Assembly: GCA_045106475.1 (NCBI GenBank)
Contig: JBGCEO010000019.1
Span: forward strand, 1-64,000
Length of the DNA stretch: 64,000 bases
Origin: Granulosicoccus sp045106475
GTDB lineage: Bacteria; Pseudomonadota; Gammaproteobacteria; Granulosicoccales; Granulosicoccaceae
Reading direction: 5' to 3'
The notes under the pieces are model-generated. The model saw nothing but the letters and a program-made list of their open reading frames with translations, made no database searches and was not told the origin of the DNA. Position 1 is the stretch's first letter; each line of letters starts with the position of its first letter. Position numbers and translations under genes: made by a program. Below are positions 25,125 through 33,317 of this stretch, piece after piece.

Positions 25125-27236
25125 ATGACTGAGCAAACGGTATCTGCGCCGCAGGCTTTAGATGGCATCTCTGTCGATACACTCAAGGGTGTTGGGGCGG
25201 CCATGGCCGAGAAGCTTGCAACGATAGGTATCTACACTTTGCAGGATGTTTTGTTTCACCTGCCTTTTCGCTATCAGGATCGCACTACACTGACGAAGAT
25301 TGGTTCACTTGCACCCGGACGCGAGGCAGTCGTATCAGGTGAAGTACTCATCGCCGATGTGATAATGCGCAAGCGGCGATCCTTGCTAGTGAGAATCAAT
25401 GACGGTACCGGTTCTATCACCTTACGTTTTTTTCACTTCAATCAGCAGCAAGTTAAGTCGTTTGAGCGGGGCAGTCGCGTTCAGTGTTTTGGTGAGGTAC
25501 GACGTGGGCCTGGTATGCTCGAAATGGTACATCCCGAATACCGGGTTCTTGGTCCTGACACATCCGAACAAGCGATGTTGGACAATGCACTAACACCCTT
25601 TTATCCCACAACCGAAGGTGTTCAGCAAGCCACACTCAGGCGATTAACCGATCAGGCTTTGGGCCATCTGGGCAGGATGGCTTTACGTGATTTTTTACCA
25701 CCCGAATTGATACGCGATACCGGATTGCCCGATCTTGTAACCGCCTTGCAAATTGTGCATAGACCACCGCCCGGTGCTGATGTATATGCATTGATCGAGG
25801 GCGTTCATCCTGCTCACAGACGTCTGGCACTTGAGGAGCTGATTGCGCATCGATTAGGGCTTCGTCTGTTAAGAGTTAATGCGCAAACACAAAACGCACC
25901 TCTGATTCGACCGCCGGGAAAATTGATCAATGCATTGCGCGCCTCCCTGGACTTCTCCTTAACGGCTGCGCAGAATCGCGTCTTGCTCGATTCTCTTAAC
26001 GACATGGGTACACCAGAGCCGATGCTTCGCCTGATCCAGGGTGATGTCGGGTCCGGTAAAACAATCGTAGCAGCGCTGGCGGCAGCACAGGTTGTGGAAA
26101 GCGGTTATCAGGTAGCGATGATGGCGCCGACAGAAATACTTGCAGAGCAGCATATGCTCAATTTTTCGGAGTGGTTTGAACCGCTGGGCATTAGCGTGGG
26201 CTGGCTCACCGGTAAATTACGTGCCGTGCAACGACGATCAGCGATCGAAGCCTTGGCAATGGGGCATCAGAGAATTGTGGTTGGCACCCATGCATTGTTT
26301 CAGAAGGATGTGGAATTCGAAAATCTGGGTTTGGCGATCATCGATGAGCAACATCGTTTTGGTGTGCATCAACGAATGGCCTTGCGTAACAAAGGGGCAG
26401 ATAAAACTACGTTACCGCATCAGTTAATCATGACCGCAACGCCAATACCGCGAACCCTGGCTATGACGGCGTATGCAGATCTGGATGTATCGGTTATTGA
26501 TGAATTGCCCCCCGGAAGAAAACCTGTGATTACCGTTGCTGTTGACAATACCCGTCGTGGTGAAGTTGTGCAGAGAGTCGGTGCGGCTATAGAAGAAGGT
26601 CGACAGGTTTATTGGGTTTGCACACTGATCGAGGAGTCAGAGTCGTTGCAGGCCGAGGCTGCTGAAGATGCTCTGGCCACGTTGCAGGAGTTGCTTCCCC
26701 AGCATCGTATTGCGCTGGTTCATGGACGCATGAAACCCAGGGACAAGGAATCGATCATGCAGTCCTTCAAGTCCCAGGAGATAGATTTACTGATCGCAAC
26801 CACGGTTATCGAGGTGGGTGTAGATGTGCCCAATGCATCTTTGATGATTATTGAGAACGCTGAGCGTCTGGGTTTGTCGCAATTACATCAATTGCGTGGT
26901 CGGGTGGGTCGTGGTAGTGCTCAGAGCAGTTGTATACTTTTGTACCAGGCGCCTCTGTCTAATAACGGTCGTGAGCGATTGGGCATCATGCGTGAAACCA
27001 ATGACGGCTTCGTTATTGCTCAGAAAGATCTCATGCTCAGAGGAGCAGGAGAAGTACTTGGTACTCGTCAAACGGGTCTGGCCGAATTCAAGATCGCTGA
27101 ATTGGGTCGCGATGATGATTTGCTTGATGATGTAAGTGCCATCGCAGATGAGCTGTTAGACAACCACCCGAAGTGTGTCAGTGGTCTGGTACGCAGATGG
27201 ATTGGAGAGGATAAAAAGGAGTACGGCGGTGTGTAG
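25125..27236 (+). CDS. recG: ATP-dependent DNA helicase RecG
   Basis: This 703-residue protein remodels stalled forks and Holliday junctions. An N-terminal wedge/OB domain (about 60-200, FHLPFRYQDRTT) is followed by superfamily 2 helicase domains. These have Walker A GDVGSGKTIVA (about residue 304), the DEQH box (IIDEQHRFGV), TATPIPRTLAMT and the motif VI region QLRGRVGRG. The length is close to the E. coli enzyme (693). The ATG at 25125 is preferred over the overlapping TTG at 25122. It closes the gmk-rpoZ-spoT-ridA-recG group. Confidence 0.97.
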   Translation: MTEQTVSAPQALDGISVDTLKGVGAAMAEKLATIGIYTLQDVLFHLPFRYQDRTTLTKIGSLAPGREAVVSGEVLIADVIMRKRRSLLVRINDGTGSITLRFFHFNQQQVKSFERGSRVQCFGEVRRGPGMLEMVHPEYRVLGPDTSEQAMLDNALTPFYPTTEGVQQATLRRLTDQALGHLGRMALRDFLPPELIRDTGLPDLVTALQIVHRPPPGADVYALIEGVHPAHRRLALEELIAHRLGLRLLRVNAQTQNAPLIRPPGKLINALRASLDFSLTAAQNRVLLDSLNDMGTPEPMLRLIQGDVGSGKTIVAALAAAQVVESGYQVAMMAPTEILAEQHMLNFSEWFEPLGISVGWLTGKLRAVQRRSAIEALAMGHQRIVVGTHALFQKDVEFENLGLAIIDEQHRFGVHQRMALRNKGADKTTLPHQLIMTATPIPRTLAMTAYADLDVSVIDELPPGRKPVITVAVDNTRRGEVVQRVGAAIEEGRQVYWVCTLIEESESLQAEAAEDALATLQELLPQHRIALVHGRMKPRDKESIMQSFKSQEIDLLIATTVIEVGVDVPNASLMIIENAERLGLSQLHQLRGRVGRGSAQSSCILLYQAPLSNNGRERLGIMRETNDGFVIAQKDLMLRGAGEVLGTRQTGLAEFKIAELGRDDDLLDDVSAIADELLDNHPKCVSGLVRRWIGEDKKEYGGV

Positions 27237-27475
27237 GGCGCTGAGCGTAACACGTAACATTGAGCTGCTCTTTAGCATTCGACTCTTCTAAGAGATGACC
27301 ATCAGGCTTACTGTATGACGGATCTTTCAGCGGGTTACTTACCTTGCTGATAAATGCCAGCTAATTTGTAAGTTATGTTTGCTAACGTGAAATGTAACCA
27401 TTCTGTGACATTGTGATTTGCTAAATGTAAGTAGAATTACCTACAGCTTCTTCTCGGGTTGCTGGATGTAGGAGG

Positions 27476-27502
27476 CTCTCAGTTACATGAGGTAATTGAG
27501 AG
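27476..27502 (+). terminator. Hairpin downstream of recG
   Basis: CTCTCAGTTAC (27476-27486) pairs with GTAATTGAGAG (27492-27502) with one G-T wobble and a 5-base loop. It lies in the 321-bp convergent gap between recG and a short-chain dehydrogenase gene. There is no adjacent T-run, so its role as a terminator is uncertain. A second, smaller dyad (CCTACA/TGTAGG, 27440-27445 and 27467-27472) lies just upstream. I see no gene in this gap. Confidence 0.4.
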
Positions 27503-27524
27503 TCCATTTAACGTGTAAACGTCA

Positions 27525-27542
27525 GCGTGCTTTAAAGCACGC
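27525..27542. terminator. Perfect 18-bp palindrome, possible bidirectional terminator
   Basis: GCGTGCTTT followed by AAAGCACGC forms a perfect palindrome 16 bp downstream of the short-chain dehydrogenase stop on the minus strand. On the plus strand the sequence continues to a short TTATTTT run at 27552-27558. Its place between convergent genes fits a bidirectional terminator. Confidence 0.5.
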
Positions 27543-27557
27543 AGCTCGCTTGTTATT

Positions 27558-28544
27558 TTAAAGCTTCCACTGCGTATGTTTTTCACACCATTGCCAGAGC
27601 TTTTTGCGCAGTTCCGGTGTGTCTGCACTTTTGGTCTTGTTTGTCATGTCGATAACACGGACATCACGATCATGCCAAAACTGCCCGCTTGAATCGATCC
27701 CACGCTCATCTGCACTGAGCCAGATCATCGTGTCAGCGCCCTCGCGTGGTGTGCGCAGCAGTCCTAGTGGACTCAACAACCTCGAAAACCCTGGTAGAGC
27801 TTCTGTTATTCCGGGAGTCTTAACCCAGCCCGGGTGCAAGGCCTGAAAGACGATCTCTGAGCGATTAAATTTTTCTGCCCAAAGCTCATTAAGAACAACT
27901 TGCGCACGCTTGGCTCGCGCATACTGTTGTGCGCCTTGATAGCCATCGTCGTCCATTTGCAGATCATCCACCGTCAAGCTCTCGGTGTACATTCCCCCTG
28001 AGCTCATGGTTAGCACTCTGGCAGGTCCGGAATTCTCTGAAGCGTTTTTTAGCTGTGGTAGTAACAGACCGGTAAGTAGAAAGGGTGATGCAACCATTAG
28101 CTCAACAGCCAGATCACAGCCATTTTGCGCCCTGCGCCGAGTATTGAATAGTGCTCCTGCATTATGGACCAGTACATCGATGACTGGATACGTTGCGGCG
28201 AGTTCCTGAGCAATTCTGCAGACATCCTCACGTACACCCAGATCTCCATGCACGCTGTGTATTGTTGTACTTCCGCTATCGCTCTTAAGCCATTCCACAA
28301 TATCCAGTGTTTTGTCAGGATCGCGCCCGACAATCACCAGCGTGGCACCCATACGCGCATATAGCTGCGCCCCTGCCTTGCCAATACCCGATGTCCCTCC
28401 AGTTAATACAACAACCCGGTCATGCATTTGATAGCTTTCCAGAGTCGGCCATGAAAACAACCTGCTGCGTACCCTGCAACCTATGCTGGTAAAACTAGGT
28501 ACAACGGTTTTTTCCATCAATGTGTCGAGTAGTTGTCGGCTCAT
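27558..28544 (-). CDS. Short-chain dehydrogenase/reductase (DHRS12-like)
   Basis: This 328-residue protein has a classical SDR fold. The nucleotide-binding motif VVLTGGTSGIGKAG is at about residue 46, the NAG motif in LVHNAGALF, and the catalytic YxxxK in YARAKRAQ (about 213) with an upstream SSGG Ser. The N-terminal 40 residues (VVPSFTSIGCRVRSR) resemble DHRS12-type SDRs, which supports the upstream ATG. The substrate is unknown. The start codon lies only 14 bp from a heptamer repeat array, and no Shine-Dalgarno is seen, so the array occupies the normal promoter zone. Confidence 0.85.
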   Translation of the reverse strand: MSRQLLDTLMEKTVVPSFTSIGCRVRSRLFSWPTLESYQMHDRVVVLTGGTSGIGKAGAQLYARMGATLVIVGRDPDKTLDIVEWLKSDSGSTTIHSVHGDLGVREDVCRIAQELAATYPVIDVLVHNAGALFNTRRRAQNGCDLAVELMVASPFLLTGLLLPQLKNASENSGPARVLTMSSGGMYTESLTVDDLQMDDDGYQGAQQYARAKRAQVVLNELWAEKFNRSEIVFQALHPGWVKTPGITEALPGFSRLLSPLGLLRTPREGADTMIWLSADERGIDSSGQFWHDRDVRVIDMTNKTKSADTPELRKKLWQWCEKHTQWKL

Positions 28545-28558
28545 GATCTATCGTCGCT

Positions 28559-28649
28559 GGGAAATGGGAAATGGGAAATGGGAAATGGGAAATGGGAAAT
28601 GGGACATAGGACATAGGACATAGGACATAGGACATAGGACATAGGACAT
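28559..28649. repeat. Heptanucleotide tandem array, GGGAAAT x6 then AGGACAT x6 with one hybrid unit
   Basis: Six perfect GGGAAAT units (28559-28600) are followed by one GGGACAT (28601-28607) and six perfect AGGACAT units (28608-28649). The two blocks differ by two bases, and the single unit between them carries exactly one of those changes. The array lies 14 bp upstream of the minus-strand dehydrogenase start. It shares period and two-block layout, but not sequence, with the arrays at 1437-1635. It is not a CRISPR and not coding. The remaining 245 bp up to the NERD gene hold nothing I can support. Confidence 0.97.
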
Positions 28650-28894
28650 GTTTAGAGCGTAAAACAGCGGTCATATTAGTTCGTCGATATTTCCACACAC
28701 AGTATGCAGTCTTGAATGTGAACATCATGCCAACGCTTGCTGTGCGAGTGTTGCATTCTCGCAACACGCGTTAAATCAGTCTCGCTCTGACCAACGAACC
28801 CGCCAAGTATGTCGCAGAATCGCGCTCTGCGTTGATATTTGCAGTATCCCGAGGTCGACATAAGTGGCACTGACAAGTAACTGGCCGAGTTGCC

Positions 28895-29650
28895 ATGATT
28901 GTTAAAGAAAGAGATGCAACGCTTGCAACCATCAAGAAATTGGAAGTCAGGGCGGTGCAGGCGTCCGATAATGTAAAACGTTCTGCTTGTACCGGTGCTG
29001 CTATGAGACTGCGAGCAGATCCAACTAGCGAAAAGGCAACTGAGCTTATTGATAAGCAGTTCGCTGATTCGGAAGAGTGGGCCGTTGTTCATGATCTGCG
29101 ATTACGAGTCAAGGGACATGCACTTCAAATAAACCATATGCTGGTTAGCAGTGCATTGTGTTTTGTGTTCGTGGATACGCGATTTCTCAGCTATGGTTTA
29201 AAAATGGGAGAAGCGGGGCAGTTCCATGTATTTAATAAAAGTGAATCGCGCCGAGTCGCCTCACCAATAAACAAAATGGCCAAAGATTTACGCATTTTTC
29301 GTGATCACATTCAAAAACTGGGTGTCTTACCTAGCCGTCTTGGAATTGTTAAGAGAGCGTTGCACAAGGGCTATATCCTGACAGACCCATCCTTGCGTAT
29401 TGATCTTCTTAATGCCAGTCCTGAGCATGGGGATATTGGTGTTTATCCCAGTGACGCGCTGTTCCCGATGCTCTGGAAAAAAAACCTCGGAGCAAGCCGG
29501 ATTTTAAGTCGTAACTTGTCTGCCGATGACTTGTACGAGTTGGCAGCTCAAATCGCAGATCTACATACCCCCGCCTATTCCCCCAGCTTACTGGAGAGCG
29601 ACTCTCTGGCCACCGATACCACTCGCTCGTTGCTATCAGCCTATGGATAG
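28895..29650 (+). CDS. NERD-domain protein (nuclease-related)
   Basis: In this 251-residue protein, residues about 55-150 match the NERD domain. They read EEWAVVHDLRLRV, then INHMLVSSALCFVFVDTRF in place of the usual 'IDHLLI...ETK', and SPINKMAKDLRIFRDHI after it. NERD domains are related to restriction-type nucleases, but most have no proven activity. Here the Asp of IDH is Asn and the ETK-type Lys position reads DTR, so catalysis may be lost. The C-terminal 100 residues match nothing I know. No Shine-Dalgarno is seen before the ATG. It is probably monocistronic. Confidence 0.72.
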   Translation: MIVKERDATLATIKKLEVRAVQASDNVKRSACTGAAMRLRADPTSEKATELIDKQFADSEEWAVVHDLRLRVKGHALQINHMLVSSALCFVFVDTRFLSYGLKMGEAGQFHVFNKSESRRVASPINKMAKDLRIFRDHIQKLGVLPSRLGIVKRALHKGYILTDPSLRIDLLNASPEHGDIGVYPSDALFPMLWKKNLGASRILSRNLSADDLYELAAQIADLHTPAYSPSLLESDSLATDTTRSLLSAYG

Positions 29651-29762
29651 GTAGTTCTGTTGTTTGTTTAGACAGCGCTCACTGTACACTTGATACTCAG
29701 AGTGTTCAGGGTAATCGGCCTGCTCGATCCTGGTACTCCTTAGTTAAATAGAGGCCTTGAGT

Positions 29763-30491
29763 ATGAGCGCAGTTAGAGCACTGACTTTTGATGTCTTTGG
29801 CACATTGGTAGATTGGCGCAGTTCGATTAGCGATCAGTTGCGCGTTTTCTTTGAATCCAGTGCTGTTGCTGTCAATGTCCCTGATGAGACTGACTGGGAT
29901 GCAGTGGCTCAGGACTGGCGCGCCTGCTATCAACCGTCAATGGAAGAGGTACGCTCTGGAGATCGGCCATTTGTCATTCTCGATGTATTGCACCGTGAAT
30001 CGTTGGTCAAAACCCTGGAGGCCCACGCCCTTGTGGGTTTAGACAATGATCAGCTTGATAAGCTAACTCTATTCTGGCATCGACTCGACGCCTGGCCTGA
30101 TGTGCCGGCAGGACTAAAGCGTTTACGCAGCCAGTACACGTTAGCGGCTTTGTCTAACGGTAATGCCCGGTTGTTAAAGAGTCTGGCAACTTATGCTGAT
30201 CTACCCTGGCATGTCAGTCTCGGCGCGGAAGCCACGCAATCCTACAAGCCCCAGAAGCGAACCTATCTACACACTGCTGCAATGCTGACGCTTGATCCAT
30301 CGCAATGCATGATGGTGGCCGCACACAACGAAGATCTATATGCCGCGCGAGAACTCGGATTCAAAACAGCCTATGTTAATCGTCCTACTGAGTACGGTCA
30401 TCGGCAGACCAAGGATTTTGGTCCGGAGTCAGACTGGGACTATAGTGTGGAATCGCTGATTGAGCTGGCAGATAGCCTGATTTCTGGTTAG
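29763..30491 (+). CDS. Haloacid dehalogenase type II (HAD superfamily)
   Basis: This 242-residue protein carries the HAD nucleophile motif FDVFGTLVDWR with its Asp near residue 10. Motif II is SNGN (about residue 130), the motif III Lys lies in SYKPQKRTY, and the C-terminal block is VAAHNEDLYAARELGFKTAYV. These features fit L-2-haloacid dehalogenases, which hydrolyse 2-haloalkanoates by an aspartyl-ester mechanism; phosphatase activity is an alternative. An in-frame TTG at 29757 is rejected in favour of ATG 29763. It is followed by the Ldh-family gene after 36 bp, probably as one unit. Confidence 0.88.
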   Translation: MSAVRALTFDVFGTLVDWRSSISDQLRVFFESSAVAVNVPDETDWDAVAQDWRACYQPSMEEVRSGDRPFVILDVLHRESLVKTLEAHALVGLDNDQLDKLTLFWHRLDAWPDVPAGLKRLRSQYTLAALSNGNARLLKSLATYADLPWHVSLGAEATQSYKPQKRTYLHTAAMLTLDPSQCMMVAAHNEDLYAARELGFKTAYVNRPTEYGHRQTKDFGPESDWDYSVESLIELADSLISG

Positions 30492-30527
30492 TGCTGAAAC
30501 CTTAGCCGTACAAATTCGGAGAGCTGT

Positions 30528-31535
30528 ATGAACGACTCAACCCGGCTGACGCTGGAGCAGATCTACCAACGTGCCAATACTGCGCTGCTGGCGCATGATT
30601 TTTCGATCGATCAGGCGCATTGCATCGCGCAGACTGTCACCATAGCTGAGCGTGATGGGTGTACTTCGCATGGCCTGTTCCGCATACCGTTTTATCTGGC
30701 AGCGTTGAAAAATCCGAACACTAACGCCCGTGCAGAACCTACGCTGCGAGTGTCCGAGTCTGCCGTGGTTCATGTCGATGCACATTCCGGTTTTTGCCCA
30801 CTGGCCTTGCAAATTGGCCTCCCCGCGATTGAAGAAAAGGCTCGCAAACACGGTATTGCGGCACTTGCCATTCACGAAACCTACAACATAGCGGCCTTGT
30901 GGCCGGAGGTTGAGCAACTTGCCGAACAAGGCCTGGTAGCTTTTGCGTTTACTGCCAGCAATGCCTTTGTTGCGCCTGCGGGTGGACAAAAGCCTGTGTA
31001 CGGGACAAATCCCATGGCCTTTGGCTTTCCAAGAAAACATCATCCGCCGCTGGTCTTTGATCAGGCCTCCAGTGCCAGTGCTCGCGGAGAAATCCAATTG
31101 CATCTGCGTGATGGCAAAGAACTACCAATAGGTTGGGCAATTGATGTGGAAGGAAATCCAACTACTGATCCTGCCGCTGCCCTGGCGGGCGCACAGTTGC
31201 CTTTTGGTGGACACAAGGGCGCATCCCTGGCGCTGATGGTTGAGCTTTTAGCGGGTGCTTTGATTGGTGATCTGTTCAGTGTTGAATCCAGTGCGCATGA
31301 TACTCACGGAGTGGGTTCACCGTTGGGTGGTGAATTCATTATTGCCATTGATCCGTGTCATTGCGGACCTGATAACCATCTTGATCGAGCCGAGCAGTTG
31401 TTTGCACACGTTCTTGATCAACCCGGAACGCGCTTGCCGTCAGACAGACGCTATCAAAAGCGTCAAGTGAGTGTGAGCGAGGGAGTAGAGGTGTCGAGTA
31501 AAATTCTTGACGAAATTGATGCCTTGAGTAAATAG
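30528..31535 (+). CDS. Ldh-family NAD(P)H oxidoreductase (cyclic imine reductase-like)
   Basis: This 335-residue protein belongs to the malate/L-sulfolactate dehydrogenase family, with a non-Rossmann NAD fold. It shows GCTSHGLFRIPFY, the YGTNPMAFGFPR motif (about residue 163) and the LPFGGHKGASLALMVELLAGAL block (about 225), all diagnostic of the family. The pattern is closest to delta-1-piperideine-2-carboxylate/pyrroline-2-carboxylate reductases such as DpkA, which reduce cyclic imines from lysine or proline breakdown. That narrower call is inferred. AGAGCTG precedes the ATG, and the gene lies in tandem with the dehalogenase. Confidence 0.85.
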   Translation: MNDSTRLTLEQIYQRANTALLAHDFSIDQAHCIAQTVTIAERDGCTSHGLFRIPFYLAALKNPNTNARAEPTLRVSESAVVHVDAHSGFCPLALQIGLPAIEEKARKHGIAALAIHETYNIAALWPEVEQLAEQGLVAFAFTASNAFVAPAGGQKPVYGTNPMAFGFPRKHHPPLVFDQASSASARGEIQLHLRDGKELPIGWAIDVEGNPTTDPAAALAGAQLPFGGHKGASLALMVELLAGALIGDLFSVESSAHDTHGVGSPLGGEFIIAIDPCHCGPDNHLDRAEQLFAHVLDQPGTRLPSDRRYQKRQVSVSEGVEVSSKILDEIDALSK

Positions 31536-31557
31536 AGAAACACCTGCCTGACAGGCT

Positions 31558-32100
31558 CTAACAGTGGATAAGCACGGGGGCGAAATCCCTACGCATATCG
31601 ATGTGCTCAATATCGTCTTCAAGATATGCCTCGGTAACTGGTACAAAACCCAACGATGCATAAAACGACTTAACCACCGTCTGTGCTGCTAGCAGCTGAT
31701 CGAGCCCGGGGTAGAGCTCCTGTAAATGCTCGATGAGTCTTGTCATTAATGTATGAGCTATACCTGTACCTCGATATTGTTTGGCCACGACAACTCGACC
31801 AATGCGAACCGCAAGTTTTTCCTCGTGGCGATTATGAATTGATAGATCCACGGGCGGCATGGCGCGAGCATAGGCAATGAGTGTGTCGCCTTGGTAGCCC
31901 AGCAGATGAATCGTAGAAGCGGCAGTGTCGTAGCTATCCAGCTCTGGATACGCACAGTTTTGTTCAACGACGAATACATCTACTCGCAATTTAAGTAGAT
32001 CAAACAAGGCATGGGGTCGCAACGTATCAAAGACGTGAAACTCAAAGGCTGGTTCGTGTATGTTCATGTTTCGACTTGAGCTTGCAACATCAACCTTCAT
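31558..32100 (-). CDS. elaA: ElaA-family GNAT N-acetyltransferase
   Basis: This 180-residue GNAT protein has the ElaA pattern LRVDVFVVEQNCAYPELD near the N-terminus. The acetyl-CoA loop is RVVVAKQYRGTGIAHTLM (about residue 100), and FYASLGFVPVTEAYLEDDIEHIDM follows near the C-terminus. The substrate is unknown. The ATG at 32100 overlaps the end of the rhombosortase gene by 11 bp; an internal ATG at 32067 is an alternative start. It is translationally coupled to the rhombosortase gene. Confidence 0.88.
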   Translation of the reverse strand: MKVDVASSSRNMNIHEPAFEFHVFDTLRPHALFDLLKLRVDVFVVEQNCAYPELDSYDTAASTIHLLGYQGDTLIAYARAMPPVDLSIHNRHEEKLAVRIGRVVVAKQYRGTGIAHTLMTRLIEHLQELYPGLDQLLAAQTVVKSFYASLGFVPVTEAYLEDDIEHIDMRRDFAPVLIHC

Positions 32101-32704
32101 GTCTTGACGCTGGTCCGGGCGTCAGTCTGCGCCAAGCGATCATGAATAAGCCGAAGATCGCTCCTGCGATAGCTCCGTAGAAGTGCGCGTCCACCACCAC
32201 AGAGCCACCGGCGACAGACTCGCTGCCGGGTAGTGCCCCTGCTATCTGTTCCCAGGCCAGTTTGCCTGCAATGAGCGTCAGCAGAATGGCGGCAGATTTG
32301 GGGTAAACGCGCAGATCTGCAAGGCAACCTGCGATGATCAACCCGTGCAAGGTGCCTGAAAATCCCACGTAGCCATACACTTCGGGGTTGAACTGCCAAA
32401 GTCCTACCCCCACTACAATGCTGGATGTAACAATCAAGAAGAGCCACTGCCCAGCCGTAAAGTGGTGCCAGACTAGAGCTACGACCAGTGCAAAACCTGC
32501 TAGATTCATCCACAGATGGCTGCTGCCGAGGTGCACAAAGTTACCGGTAAGCAATAACCACCAGTGCCCCGAATCGATATCGTTGCGTTCGAAACGCAAT
32601 ACGTCGGCAAGGCCCGCGTATTGCAACGACAGGCACAGCACAGCTAGCCCTAAGGCCAGCCAATGTGCGGGCGATTTATACAGGTTCCTAATTGATTGAA
32701 TCAT
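32090..32704 (-). CDS. rrtA: Rhombosortase (rhomboid-family intramembrane serine protease)
   Basis: This 204-residue protein has six transmembrane helices. It carries the rhomboid Ser motif as GFSGTLHGL (about residue 115) and a catalytic His in DAHFYGAIAG (about residue 174). The GxSGxLHG form marks rhombosortases, which cleave the C-terminal GlyGly-CTERM sorting tail of proteins exported by type II secretion. No GlyGly-CTERM protein is seen in this window. The gene is divergent from the gspG-N type II secretion genes, which fits a shared export route. The gap to gspG is 85 bp and should contain both promoters. Confidence 0.88.
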   Translation of the reverse strand: MIQSIRNLYKSPAHWLALGLAVLCLSLQYAGLADVLRFERNDIDSGHWWLLLTGNFVHLGSSHLWMNLAGFALVVALVWHHFTAGQWLFLIVTSSIVVGVGLWQFNPEVYGYVGFSGTLHGLIIAGCLADLRVYPKSAAILLTLIAGKLAWEQIAGALPGSESVAGGSVVVDAHFYGAIAGAIFGLFMIAWRRLTPGPASRHEG

Positions 32705-32789
32705 TCGGGGAGCGTCGAGTCATACGGGCGGTGCTATCCTCAATGGCAACTAATATTAACCCTTTGAGAGTACGGGAGAAGTAGGTCTA

Positions 32790-33317
32790 ATGGGCAAACA
32801 GATAGAACTGGCTGACGAATCGGCTGATTTTGGCCGGGGTGAGGCTTTGGACAGGCAAGATCGTCGCACGACTGTGCAGGTGATGCCTCGAATTAAAACT
32901 GTTCAAGGTGGATTCACGCTGATCGAGATCATGGTCGTGGTTGCCATTATCGCCATACTGGGAGCAACGGTTGTGCCGTTGATTATGGATAGACCCAACG
33001 AGGCTCGTGTTGTTCGTGCGAAAAATGATATTGCATCATATGCTTCGGCATTGGAGCTTTATCGCCTGGACAATTTCAACTATCCGTCCACCGAGCAGGG
33101 CCTGGAAGCACTCGTCACCAAGCCTGGTGGCGATCCGGAGCCAGTTAATTGGAGCTCAAGCGGGTATGTAAAAAAAGTGTCGAAGGATCCCTGGGGTAGA
33201 GACTACCTGTATCAGGCAGAAGGAACCGATTTTGAAATTGTGTCCCTTGGTAGCGATGGCACTGAAGGTGGTGATGGCTTCGCAGCTGATATCAGTAACC
33301 TAGAAGCTGAACAGTGA
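32790..33317 (+). CDS. gspG: Type II secretion major pseudopilin GspG
   Basis: This pseudopilin has the prepilin peptidase site GGFTLIEIMVVVAIIAILGA, then the GspG-specific P(N)EARVVRAKNDI and STEQGLEALV region and a calcium-binding-type C-terminus (GSDGTEGGDG). It forms the pseudopilus that pushes exoproteins through the outer membrane. The ATG at 32790, with a GGAG/TAGG leader, implies an unusually long 40-residue pre-sequence. ATG 32883 would give a normal 9-residue leader (MPRIKTVQG). Both starts remain possible. It leads a tightly overlapping operon, gspG-H-I-J-K-L-M-N. Confidence 0.95.
   Translation: MGKQIELADESADFGRGEALDRQDRRTTVQVMPRIKTVQGGFTLIEIMVVVAIIAILGATVVPLIMDRPNEARVVRAKNDIASYASALELYRLDNFNYPSTEQGLEALVTKPGGDPEPVNWSSSGYVKKVSKDPWGRDYLYQAEGTDFEIVSLGSDGTEGGDGFAADISNLEAEQ

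Noticed and set aside
27469..27495. Mini-gene with ribosome site TAGGAGG followed by ATG AGG TAA
   Set aside because: It encodes only two residues and the spacing is long; no evidence of translation or regulation of a neighbour.
28495..28767. Minus-strand open frame with a periodic peptide across the second heptamer array
   Set aside because: Same artefact as above; it overlaps the dehydrogenase start and has no ribosome site.
28676..29092. 138-residue minus-strand frame upstream of the NERD gene
   Set aside because: It overlaps the NERD coding sequence, contains no recognisable motif, and has a composition typical of antisense shadow frames.
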